The notes below the pieces were generated by a model that worked only from the letters and a program-made list of their open reading frames with translations, searched no databases and was not told the origin of the DNA. From positions 434,001-498,000 of the forward strand of contig CM082576.2 of the NCBI GenBank assembly GCA_040954595.2: DNA of 64,000 bases. The letters run 5' to 3'. The translations under genes were made by a program, and so were the position numbers. The stretch's first letter is position 1, and every line of letters begins with the position of its first letter. Of the stretch, positions 36,173 to 49,608 are shown one piece after another. The DNA is from Balanoglossus misakiensis (lineage: Eukaryota; Hemichordata).

Positions 36173-39100
36173 ATGAGAATTTTTCGACTTTGCGGAATTT
36201 CAAAATTTGGCCGATTTTTGAAAAAATCATGGGTTATAGCTCATGAAAATCATCCCAAAATGAGAATTTTTCGACTTTGCGGAATTTCAAAATTTGGCCG
36301 ATTTTTGAAAAAATCATGGGTTATAGCTCATGAAAATCATCCCAAAATGAGAATTTTTCGACTTTGCGGAATTTCAAAATTTGGCCGATTTTTGAAAAAA
36401 TCATGGTTTATAGCTCATGAAAATCATCCCAAAATGAGAATTTTTCGACTTTGCGGAATTTCAAAATTTGGCCGATTTTTGAAAAAATCATGGGTTATAG
36501 CTCTTGAAAATCATCCCAAAATGAGAATTTTTCGACTTTGCGGAATTTCAAAATTTGGCCGATTTTTGAAAAAATCATGGGTTATAGCTCATGACAATCA
36601 TCCCAAAATGAGAATTTTTCGACTTTGCGGAATTTCAAAATTTGGCCGATTTTTGAAAAAATCATGGGTTATAGCTCATGAAAATCATCCCAAAATGAGA
36701 ATTTTTCGACTTTGCGGAATTTCAAAATTTGGCCGATTTTTGAAAAAATCATGGGTTATAGCTCATGAAAATCATCCCAAAATGAGAATTTTTCGACTTT
36801 GCGGAATTTCAAAATTTGGCCGATTTTTGAAAAAATCATGGGTTATAGCTCATGAAAATCATCCCAAAATGAGAATTTTTCGACTTTGCGGAATTTCAAA
36901 ATTTGGCCGATTTTTGAAAAAATCATGGGTTATAGCTCATGAAAATCATCCCAAAATGAGAATTTTTCGACTTTGCGGAATTTCAAAATTTGGCCGATTT
37001 TTGAAAAAATCATGGGTTATAGCTCATGAAAATCATCCCAAAATGAGAATTTTTCGACTTTGCGGAATTTCAAAATTTGGCCGATTTTTGAAAAAATCAT
37101 GGGTTATAGCTCATGAAAATCATCCCAAAATGAGAATTTTTCGACTTTGCGGAATTTCAAAATTTGGCCGATTTTTGAAAAAATCATGGGTTATAGCTCA
37201 TGAAAATCATCCCAAAATGAGCATTTTTCGACTTTGCGGAATTTCAAAATTTGGCCGATTTTTGAAAAAATCATGGGTTATAGCTCATGAAAATCATCCC
37301 AAAATGAGCATTTTTCGACTTTCCGGAATTTCAAAATTTGGCCGATTTTTGAAAAAATCATGGGTTATAGCTCATGAAAATCATCCCAAAATGAGAATTT
37401 TTCGACTTTGCGGAATTTCAAAATTTGGCCGATTTTTGAAAAAATCATGGGTTATAGCTCATGAAAATCATCCCAAAATGAGAATTTTTCGACTTTGCGG
37501 AATTTCAAAATTTGGCCGACTTTTGAAAAAATCATGGGTTATAGCTCATGAAAATCATCCCAAAATGAGAATTTTTCGACATTGCGGAATTTCAAAATTT
37601 GGCCGATTTTTGAAAAAATCATGGGTTATAGCTCATGAAAATCATCCCAAAATGAGAATTTTTCGACTTTGCGGAATTTCAAAATTTGGCCGATTTTTGA
37701 AAAAATCATGGGTTATAGCTCATGAAAATCATCCCAAAATGAGAATTTTTCGACTTTGTGGAATTTCAAAATTTGGCCGATTTTTGAAAAAATCATGGGT
37801 TATAGCTCATGAAAATCATCCCAAAATGAGAATTTTTCGACTTTGCGGAATTTCAAAATTTGGCCGATTTTTGAAAAAATCATGGGTTATAGCTCATGAA
37901 AATCATCCCAAAATGAGAATTTTTCGACTTTGCGGAATTTCAAAATTTGGCCGACTTTTGAAAAAATCATGGGTTATAGCTCATGAAAATCATCCCAAAA
38001 TGAGAATTTTTCGACTTTGCGGAATTTCAAAATTTGGCCGATTTTTGAAAAAATCATGGGTTATAGCTCATGAAAATCATCCCAAAATGAGAATTTTTCG
38101 ACTTTGCGGAATTTCAAAATTTGGCCGATTTTTGAAAAAATCATGGGTTATAGCTCATGAAAATCATCCCAAAATGAGAATTTTTCGACTTTGTGGAATT
38201 TCAAAATTTGGCCGATTTTTGAAAAAATCATGGGTTATAGCTCATGAAAATCATCCCAAAATGAGAATTTTTCGACTTTGCGGAATTTCAAAATTTGGCC
38301 GATTTTTGAAAAAATCATGTGTTATAGCTCATGAAAATCATCCCAAAATGAGAATTTTTCGACTTTGCGGAATTTCAAAATTTGGCCGATTTTTGAAAAA
38401 ATCATGGGTTATAGCTCATGAAAATCATCCCAAAATGAGAATTTTTCGACTTTGCGGAATTTCAAAATTTGGCCGATTTTTGAAAAAATCATGGGTTATA
38501 GCTCATGAAAATCATCCCAAAATGAGAATTTTTCGACTTTGCGGAATTTCAAAATTTGGCCGATTTTTGAAAAAATCATGGGTTATAGCTCATGAAAATC
38601 ATCCCAAAATGAGAATTTCTCGACTTTGCGGAATTTCAAAATTTGGCCGATTTTGAAAAAATCATGGGTTATAGCTCATGAAAATCATCCCAAAATGAGA
38701 ATTTCTCGACTTTGCGGAATTTCAAAATTTGGCCGATTTTTGAAAAAATCATGGGTTATAGCTCATGAAAATCATCCCAAAATGAGAATTTCTCGACTTT
38801 GCGGAATTTCAAAATTTGGCCGATTTTTGAAAAAATCATGGGTTATAGCTCATGAAAATCATCCCAAAATGAGAATTTTTCGACTTTGCGGAATTTCAAA
38901 ATTTGGGCCGATTTTTGAAAAAATCATGGGTTATAGCTCATGAAAATCATCCCAAAATGAGAATTTTTCGACTTTGCGGAATTTCAAAATTTGGCCGATT
39001 TTTGAAAAAATCATGGGTTATAGCTCATGAAAATCATCCCAAAATGAGAATTTTCGACTTTGCGGAATTTCAAAATTTGGCCGATTTTTGAAAAAATCAT

Positions 39101-41570
39101 GGGTTATAGCTCATGAAAATCATCCCAAAATGAGAATTTTTCGACTTTGCGGAATTTCAAAATTTGGCCGATTTTGAAAAAATCATGGGTTATAGCTCTT
39201 GAAAATCATCCCAAAATGAGAATTTTTCGACTTTGCGGAATTTCAAAATTTGGCCGATTTTGAAAAAATCATGGGTTATAGCTCATGACAATCATCCCAA
39301 AATGAGAATTTTTCGACTTTGCGGAATTTCAAAATTTGGCCGATTTTTGAAAAAATCATGGGTTATAGCTCATGAAAATCATCCCAAAATGAGAATTTTT
39401 CGACTTTGCGGAATTTCAAAATTTGGCCGATTTTTGAAAAAATCATGGGTTATAGCTCATGAAAATCATCCCAAAATGAGAATTTTTCGACTTTGCGGAA
39501 TTTCAAAATTTGGCCGATTTTTGAAAAAATCATGGGTTATAGCTCATGAAAATCATCCCAAAATGAGAATTTTTCGACTTTGCGGAATTTCAAAATTTGG
39601 CCGATTTTTGAAAAAATCATGGGTTATAGCTCATGAAAATCATCCCAAAATGAGAATTTTTCGACTTTGCGGAATTTCAAAATTTGGCCGATTTTTGAAA
39701 AAATCATGGGTTATAGCTCATGAAAATCATCCCAAAATGAGAATTTTTCGACTTTGCGGAATTTCAAAATTTGGCCGATTTTTGAAAAAATCATGGGTTA
39801 TAGCTCATGAAAATCATCCCAAAATGAGAATTTTTCGACTTTGCGGAATTTCAAAATTTGGCCGATTTTTGAAAAAATCATGGGTTATAGCTCATGAAAA
39901 TCATCCCAAAATGAGCATTTTTCGACTTTGCGGAATTTCAAAATTTGGCCGATTTTTGAAAAAATCATGGGTTATAGCTCATGAAAATCATCCCAAAATG
40001 AGCATTTTTCGACTTTCCGGAATTTCAAAATTTGGCCGATTTTTGAAAAAATCATGGGTTATAGCTCATGAAAATCATCCCAAAATGAGAATTTTTCGAC
40101 TTTGCGGAATTTCAAAATTTGGCCGATTTTTGAAAAAATCATGGGTTATAGCTCATGAAAATCATCCCAAAATGAGAATTTTTCGACTTTGCGGAATTTC
40201 AAAATTTGGCCGACTTTTGAAAAAATCATGGGTTATAGCTCATGAAAATCATCCCAAAATGAGAATTTTTCGACATTGCGGAATTTCAAAATTTGGCCGA
40301 TTTTTGAAAAAATCATGGGTTATAGCTCATGAAAATCATCCCAAAATGAGAATTTTTCGACTTTGCGGAATTTCAAAATTTGGCCGATTTTTGAAAAAAT
40401 CATGGGTTATAGCTCATGAAAATCATCCCAAAATGAGAATTTTTCGACTTTGTGGAATTTCAAAATTTGGCCGATTTTTGAAAAAATCATGGGTTATAGC
40501 TCATGAAAATCATCCCAAAATGAGAATTTTTCGACTTTGCGGAATTTCAAAATTTGGCCGATTTTGAAAAAATCATGGGTTATAGCTCATGAAAATCATC
40601 CCAAAATGAGAATTTTTCGACTTTGCGGAATTTCAAAATTTGGCCGAACTTTTGAAAAAATCATGGGTTATAGCTCATGAAAATCATCCCAAAATGAGAA
40701 TTTTCGACTTTGCGGAATTTCAAATTTGGCCGATTTTGAAAAAATCATGGGTTATAGCTCATGAAAATCATCCCAAAATGAGAATTTTTCGACTTTGCGG
40801 AATTTCAAAATTTGGCCGATTTTTGAAAAAATCATGGGTTATAGCTCATGAAAATCATCCCAAAATGAGAATTTTTCGAGCATGGGCTGGAATTTCAAAA
40901 TTTGGCCGATTTTTGAAAAAATCATGGGTTATAGCTCATGAAAATCATCCCAAAATGAGAATTTTTCGACTTTGCGGAATTTCAAAATTTGGCCGATTTT
41001 TGAAAAAATCATGGGTTATAGCTCATGAAAATCATCCCAAAATGAGAATTTTTCGACTTTGCGGAATTTCAAAATTTGGCCGATTTTTGAAAAATCATGG
41101 GTTATAGCTCATGAAAATCATCCCAAAATGAGAATTTTTCGACTTTGCGGAATTTCAAAATTTGGCCGATTTTGAAAAAATCATGGGTTATAGCTCATGA
41201 AAATCATCCCAAAATGAGAATTTTTCGACTTTGCGGAATTTCAAAATTTGGCCGATTTTTGAAAAATCATGGGTTATAGCTCATGAAAATCATCCCAAAA
41301 TGAGAATTTCTCGACTTTGCGGAATTTCAAAATTTGGCCGATTTTTGAAAAAATCATGGGTTATAGCTCATGAAAATCATCCCAAAATGAGAATTTCTCG
41401 ACTTTGCGGAATTTCAAAATTTGGCCGATTTTTGAAAAAATCATGGGTTATAGCTCATGAAAATCATCCCAAAATGAGAATTTCTCGACTTTGCGGAATT
41501 TCAAAATTTGGCCGATTTTTGAAAAAATCATGGGTTATAGCTCATGAAAATCATCCCAAAATGAGAATTT
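36173..41570 (+). repeat. Tandem duplication of a 31-monomer block (higher-order repeat)
   Basis: Rare variants recur in the same order about 2,694 bp apart (31 x 87 = 2,697): GCTCTTGAAA at 36501 and 39196, CATGACAATC at 36591 and 39285, GAGCATTTT at 37221 and 39915 and again at 37308 and 40002, TTTCCGG at 37321 and 40015, CGACATTG at 37581 and 40275, TTTGTGG at 37757 and 40451, and three consecutive TTTCTCGAC monomers at 38619-38792 and 41310-41484. Block edges are approximate. The second copy has acquired several 1-bp deletions. Confidence 0.9.
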
Positions 41571-44500
41571 TTCGACTTTGCGGAATTTCAAAATTTGGCC
41601 GATTTTTGAAAAAAATCATGGGTTATAGCTCATGAAAATCATCCCAAAATGAGAATTTTTCGACTTTGCGGAATTTCAAAATTTGGCCGATTTTGAAAAA
41701 ATCATGGGTTATAGCTCATGAAAATCATCCCAAAATGAGAATTTTTCGACTTTGCGGAATTTCAAAATTTGGCCGATTTTTGAAAAAATCATGGGTTATA
41801 GCTCATGAAAATCATCCCAAAATGAGAATTTTTCGACTTTGCGGAATTTCAAAATTTGGCCGATTTTTGAAAAAATCATGGGTTATAGCTCATGAAAATC
41901 ATCCCAAAATGAGAATTTTTCGACTTTGCGGAATTTCAAAATTTGGCCGATTTTTGAAAAAATCATGGGTTATAGCTCATGAAAATCATCCCAAAATGAG
42001 AATTTTTTCGACTTTGCGGAATTTCAAAATTTGGCCGATTTTTGAAAAAATCATGGGTTATAGCTCATGAAAATCATCCCAAAATGAGAATTTTTCGACT
42101 TTGCGGAATTTCAAAATTTGGCCGATTTTTGAAAAAATCATGGGTTATAGCTCATGAAAATCATCCCAAAATGAGAATTTTTCGACTTTGCGGAATTTCA
42201 AAATTTGGCCGATTTTTGAAAAAATCATGGGTTATAGCTCATGAAAATCATCCCAAAATGAGAATTTTTCGACTTTGCGGAATTTCAAAATTTGGCCGAT
42301 TTTTGAAAAAATCATGGGTTATAGCTCATGAAAATCATCCCAAAATGAGAATTTTTCGACTTTGCGGAATTTCAAAATTTGGCCGATTTTTGAAAAAATC
42401 ATGGGTTATAGCTCATGAAAATCATCCCAAAATGAGAATTTTTCGACTTTGCGGAATTTCAAAATTTGGCCGATTTTTGAAAAAATCATGGGTTATAGCT
42501 CATGAAAATCATCCCAAAATGAGAATTTTTCGACTTTGCGGAATTTCAAAATTTGGCCGATTTTTGAAAAAATCATGGGTTATAGCTCATGAAAATCATC
42601 CCAAAATGAGAATTTTTCGACTTTGCGGAATTTCAAAATTTGGCCGATTTTTGAAAAAATCATGGGTTATAGCTCATGAAAATCATCCCAAAATGAGAAT
42701 TTTTCGACTTTGCGGAATTTCAAAATTTGGCCGATTTTGAAAAAATCATGGGTTATAGCTCATGAAAATCATCCCAAAATGAGAATTTTTCGACTTTGCG
42801 GAATTTCAAAATTTGGCCGATTTTTGAAAAAATCATGGGTTATAGCTCATGAAAATCATCCCAAAATGAGAATTTTTCGACTTTGCGGAATTTCAAAATT
42901 TGGCCGATTTTGAAAAAATCATGGGTTATAGCTCATGAAAAATCATCCCAAAATGAGAATTTTCGACTTTGCGGAATTTCAAAATTGGCCGATTTTTGAA
43001 AAAATCATGGGTTATAGCTCATGAAAATCATCCCAAAATGAGAATTTTTCGACTTTGCGGAATTTCAAAATTTGGCCGATTTTTGAAAAAATCATGGGTT
43101 ATAGCTCATGAAAATCATCCCAAAATGAGAATTTTTCGACTTTGCGGAATTTCAAAATTTGGCCGATTTTTGAAAAAATCATGGGTTATAGCTCATGAAA
43201 ATCATCCCAAAATGAGAATTTTTCGACTTTGCGGAATTTCAAAATTTGGCCGATTTTTGAAAAAATCATGGGTTATAGCTCATGAAAATCATCCCAAAAT
43301 GAGAATTTTTCGACTTTGCGGAATTTCAAAATTTGGCCGATTTTTTGAAAAAATCATGGGTTATAGCTCATGAAAATCATCCCAAAATGAGAATTTTTCG
43401 ACTTTGCGGAATTTCAAAATTTGGCCGATTTTTTGAAAAAATCATGGGTTATAGCTCATGAAAATCATCCCAAAATGAGAATTTTCGACTTTGCGGAATT
43501 TCAAAATTTGGCCGATTTTTGAAAAAATCATGGGTTATAGCTCATGAAAATCATCCCAAAATGAGAATTTTTCGACTTTGCGGAATTTCAAAATTTGGCC
43601 GATTTTTGAAAAAATCATGGGTTATAGCTCATGAAAATCATCCCAAAATGAGAATTTTTCGACTTTGCGGAATTTCAAAATTTGGCCGATTTTTGAAAAA
43701 ATCATGGGTTATAGCTCATGAAAATCATCCCAAAATGAGAATTTTTCGACTTTGCGGAATTTCAAAATTTGGCCGATTTTTGAAAAAATCATGGGTTATA
43801 GCTCATGAAAATCATCCCAAAATGAGAATTTTTCGACTTTGCGGAATTTCAAAATTTGGCCGATTTTTGAAAAAATCATGGGTTATAGCTCATGAAAATC
43901 ATCCCAAAATGAGAATTTTTCGACTTTGCGGAATTTCAAAATTTGGCCGATTTTGAAAAAATCATGGGTTATAGCTCATGAAAATCATCCCAAAATGAGA
44001 ATTTTTCGACTTTGCGGAATTTCAAAATTTGGCCGATTTTTTGAAAAAATCATGGGTTATAGCTCATGAAAATCATCCCAAAATGAGAATTTTTCGACTT
44101 TGCGGAATTTCAAAATTTGGCCGATTTTTGAAAAAATCATGGGTTATAGCTCATGAAAATCATCCCAAAATGAGAATTTTTCGACTTTGCGGAATTTCAA
44201 AATTTGGCCGATTTTTGAAAAAATCATGGGTTATAGCTCATGAAAATCATCCCAAAATGAGAATTTTTCGACTTTGCGGAATTTCAAAATTTGGCCGATT
44301 TTTGAAAAAATCATGGGTTATAGCTCATGAAAATCATCCCAAAATGAGAATTTTTCGACTTTGCGGAATTTCAAAATTTGGCCGATTTTTGAAAAAATCA
44401 TGGGTTATAGCTCATGAAAATCATCCCAAAATGAGAATTTTTCGACTTTGCGGAATTTCAAAATTTGGCCGATTTTTGAAAAAATCATGGGTTATAGCTC

Positions 44501-47500
44501 ATGAAAATCATCCCAAAATGAGAATTTTTCGACTTTGCGGAATTTCAAAATTTGGCCGATTTTGAAAAAATCATGGGTTATAGCTCATGAAAATCATCCC
44601 AAAATGAGAATTTTTCGACTTTGCGGAATTTCAAAATTTGGCCGATTTTTGAAAAAATCATGGGTTATAGCTCATGAAAATCATCCCAAAATGAGAATTT
44701 TTCGACTTTGCGGAATTTCAAAATTTGGCCGATTTTGAAAAAATCATGGGTTATAGCTCATGAAAATCATCCCAAAATGAGAATTTTTCGACTTTGCGGA
44801 ATTTCAAAATTTGGCCGATTTTTGAAAAAATCATGGGTTATAGCTCATGAAAAATCATCCCAAAATGAGAATTTTTCGACTTTGCGGAATTTCAAAATTT
44901 GGCCGATTTTTGAAAAAATCATGGGTTATAGCTCATGAAAATCATCCCAAAATGAGAATTTTTCGACTTTGCGGAATTTCAAATTTGGCCGATTTTTGAA
45001 AAAATCATGGGTTATAGCTCATGAAAATCATCCCAAAATGAGAATTTTTCGACTTTGCGGAATTTCAAAATTTGGCCGATTTTTGAAAAAATCATGGGTT
45101 ATAGCTCATGAAAATCATCCCAAAATGAGAATTTTTCGACTTTGCGGAATTTCAAAATTTGGCCGATTTTTGAAAAAATCATGGGTTATAGCTCATGAAA
45201 ATCATCCCAAAATGAGAATTTTTCGACTTTGCGGAATTTCAAAATTTGGCCGATTTTTGAAAAAATCATGGGTTATAGCTCATGAAAATCATCCCAAAAT
45301 GAGAATTTTTCGACTTTGCGGAATTTCAAAATTTGGCCGATTTTTGAAAAAATCATGGGTTATAGCTCATGAAAATCATCCCAAAATGAGAATTTTTCGA
45401 CTTTGCGGAATTTCAAAATTTGGCCGATTTTTGAAAAATCATGGGTTATAGCTCATGAAAATCATCCCAAAATGAGAATTTTTCGACTTTGCGGAATTTC
45501 AAAATTTGGCCGATTTTTGAAAAAATCATGGGTTATAGCTCATGAAAATCATCCCAAAATGAGAATTTTTCGACTTTGCGGAATTTCAAAATTTGGCCGA
45601 TTTTTGAAAAAATCATGGGTTATAGCTCATGAAAATCATCCCAAAATGAGAATTTTTCGACTTTGCGGAATTTCAAAATTTGGCCGATTTTTGAAAAAAT
45701 CATGGGTTATAGCTCATGAAAATCATCCCAAAATGAGAATTTTCGACTTTGCGGAATTTCAAAATTTGGCCGATTTTTGAAAAAATCATGGGTTATAGCT
45801 CATGAAAATCATCCCAAAATGAGAATTTTTCGACTTTGCGGAATTTCAAAATTTGGCCGATTTTTGAAAAAATCATGGGTTATAGCTCATGAAAATCATC
45901 CCAAAATGAGAATTTTTCGACTTTGCGGAATTTCAAAATTTGGCCGATTTTTGAAAAAATCATGGGTTATAGCTCATGAAAATCATCCCAAAATGAGAAT
46001 TTTTCGACTTTGCGGAATTTCAAAATTTGGCCGATTTTTGAAAAAATCATGGGTTATAGCTCATGAAAATCATCCCAAAATGAGAATTTTTCGACTTTGC
46101 GGAATTTCAAAATTTGGCCGATTTTTGAAAAAATCATGGGTTATAGCTCATGAAATCATCCCAAAATGAGAATTTTTCGACTTTGCGGAATTTCAAAATT
46201 TGGCCGATTTTTGAAAAAATCATGGGTTATAGCTCATGAAAATCATCCCAAAATGAGAATTTTTCGACTTTGCGGAATTTCAAAATTTGGCCGATTTTTG
46301 AAAAAATCATGGGTTATAGCTCATGAAAATCATCCCAAAATGAGAATTTTTCGACTTTGCGGAATTTCAAAATTTGGCCGATTTTGAAAAAATCATGGGT
46401 TATAGCTCATGAAAATCATCCCAAAATGAGAATTTTTCGACTTTGCGGAATTTCAAAATTTGGCCGATTTTTGAAAAAATCATGGTTATAGCTCATGAAA
46501 TCATCCAAAATGAGAATTTTTCGACTTTGCGGAATTTCAAAATTTGGCCGATTTTTGAAAAATCATGGGTTATAGCTCATGAAAATCATCCCAAAATGAG
46601 AATTTTTCGACTTTGCGGAATTTCAAAATTTGGCCGATTTTTGAAAAAAATCATGGGTTATAGCTCATGAAAATCATCCCAAAATGAGAATTTTTCGACT
46701 TTGCGGAATTTCAAAATTGGCCGATTTTTGAAAAAATCATGGGTTATAGCTCATGAAAATCATCCCAAAATGAGAATTTTTCGACTTTGCGGAATTTCAA
46801 AATTTGGCCGATTTTTGAAAAAATCATGGGTTATAGCTCATGAAAATCATCCCAAAATGAGAATTTTTCGACTTTGCGGAATTTCAAAATTTGGCCGATT
46901 TTTGAAAAAATCATGGGTTATAGCTCATGAAAATCATCCCAAAATGAGAATTTTTCGACTTTGCGGAATTCAAAATTTGGCCGATTTTTGAAAAATCATG
47001 GGTTATAGCTCATGAAAATCATCCCAAAATGAGAATTTTCGACTTGCGAATTTCAAAATTTGGCCGATTTTTGAAAAAATCATGGGTTATAGCTCATGAA
47101 AATCATCCCAAAATGAGAATTTTTCGACTTTGCGGAATTTCAAAATTTGGCCGATTTTTGAAAAAAATCATGGGTTATAGCTCATGAAAATCATCCCAAA
47201 ATGAGAAATTTTTCGACTTTGCGGAATTTCAAAATTTGGCCGATTTTTGAAAAAAATCATGGGTTATAGCTCATGAAAATCATCCCAAAATGAGAATTTT
47301 TCGACTTTGCGGAATTTCAAAATTTGGCCGATTTTTGAAAAAATCATGGGTTATAGCTCATGAAAATCATCCCAAAATGAGAATTTTTCGACTTTGCGGA
47401 ATTTCAAAATTTGGCCGATTTTTGAAAAATCATGGGTTATAGCTCATGAAAATCATCCCAAAATGAGAATTTTTCGACTTTGCGGAATTTCAAAATTTGG

Positions 47501-48547
47501 CCGATTTTTGAAAAAATCATGGGTTATAGCTCATGAAAATCATCCCAAAATGAGAATTTTTCGACTTTGCGGAATTTCAAAATTTGGCCGATTTTTGAAA
47601 AAATCATGGGTTATAGCTCATGAAAATCATCCCAAAATGAGAATTTTTCGACTTTGCGGAATTTCAAATTTGGCCGATTTTTGAAAAAATCATGGGTTAT
47701 AGCTCATGAAAATCATCCCAAAATGAGAATTTTTCGACTTTGCGGAATTTCAAAATTGGCCGATTTTTGAAAAAATCATGGGTTATAGCTCATGAAAATC
47801 ATCCAAAATGAGAATTTTTCGACTTTGCGGAATTTCAAAATTTGGCCGATTTTTGAAAAAATCATGGGTTATAGCTCATGAAAATCATCCCAAAATGAGA
47901 ATTTTTCGACTTTGCGGAATTCAAAATTTGGCCGATTTTTGAAAAAAATCATGGGTATAGCTCATGAAAATCATCCCAAAATGAGAATTTTTCGACTTTG
48001 CGGAATTTCAAAATTTGGCCGATTTTTGAAAAAATCATGGGTTATAGCTCATGAAATCATCCCAAAATGAGAATTTTTCGACTTTGCGGAATTTCAAAAT
48101 TTGGCCGATTTTTGAAAAAATCATGGGTTATAGCTCATGAAAATCATCCCAAAATGAGAATTTTTCGACTTTGCGGATTTCAAAATTTGGCCGATTTTTT
48201 GAAAAAATCATGGGTTATAGCTCATGAAAATCATCCCAAAATGAGAATTTTTGACTTTGCGGAATTTCAAAATTTGGCCGATTTTTGAAAAAAATCATGG
48301 GTTATAGCTCATGAAAATCATCCCAAAATGAGAATTTTTCGACTTGCGGAATTTCAAAATTGGCCGATTTTTGAAAAAATCATGGGTTATAGCTCATGAA
48401 AATCATCCCAAAATGAGAATTTTTCGACTTTGCGGAATTTCAAAATTTGGCCGATTTTTGAAAAAATCATGGGTTATAGCTCATGAAAATCATCCCAAAA
48501 TGAAGAATTTTTCGACTTTTGCGGAATTTCAAAATTTGGCCGATTTT

Positions 48548-48647
48548 NNNNNNNNNNNNNNNNNNNNNNNNNNNNNNNNNNNNNNNNNNNNNNNNNNNNN
48601 NNNNNNNNNNNNNNNNNNNNNNNNNNNNNNNNNNNNNNNNNNNNNNN
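48548..48647. other. Assembly gap, 100 N
   Basis: Exactly 100 Ns inside the satellite, the conventional size for a gap of unknown length. Monomers just left of it carry extra and missing bases, as at a low-quality contig end. The true array length is therefore unknown. Confidence 0.99.
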
Positions 48648-49608
48648 AAATGAGAATTTTTCGACTTTGCGGAATTTCAAAATTTGGCCGATTTTTGAAA
48701 AAATTCATGGGTTTATAGCTCATGAAAATCATCCCAAAATGAGAATTTTTCGACTTTGCGGAATTTCAAAATTTGGCCGATTTTTGAAAAAATCATGGGT
48801 TATAGCTCATGAAAATCATCCCAAAATGAGAATTTTTCGACTTTGCGGAATTTCAAAATTTGGCCGATTTTTGAAAAAATCATGGGTTATAGCTCATGAA
48901 AATCATCCCAAAATGAGAATTTTTCGACTTTGCGGAATTTCAAAATTTGGCCGATTTTTGGAAAAAATCATGGGTTATAGCTCATGAAAATCATCCCAAA
49001 ATGAGAATTTTTCGACTTTGCGGAATTTCAAAATTTGGCCGATTTTTGAAAAAATCATGGGTTATAGCTCATGAAAATCATCCCAAAATGAGAATTTTTC
49101 GACTTTGCGGAATTTCAAAATTTGGCCGATTTTGAAAAAATCATGGGTTATAGCTCATGAAAATCATCCCAAAATGAGAATTTTTCGACTTTGCGGAATT
49201 TCAAAATTTGGCCGATTTTGAAAAAATCATGGGTTATAGCTCATGAAAATCATCCCAAAATGAGAATTTTTCGACTTTGCGGAATTTCAAAATTTGGCCG
49301 ATTTTTGAAAAAATCATGGGTTATAGCTCATGAAAATCATCCCAAAATGAGAATTTTTCGACTTTGCGGAATTTCAAAATTTGGCCGATTTTTGAAAAAA
49401 TCATGGGTTATAGCTCATGAAAATCATCCCAAAATGAGAATTTTTCGACTTTGCGGAATTTCAAAATTTGGCCGATTTTTGAAAAAATCATGGGTTATAG
49501 CTCATGAAAATCATCCCAAAATGAGAATTTTTCGACTTTGCGGAATTTCAAAATTTGGCCGATTTTTGAAAAAAATCATGGGTTATAGCTCATGAAAATC
49601 ATCCCAAA

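Noticed and set aside
36173-38656. 827-codon repeat protein and the many 60-450-codon frames across 38.6-49.6 kb
   Set aside because: Same satellite; each frame ends wherever a 1-bp indel occurs.
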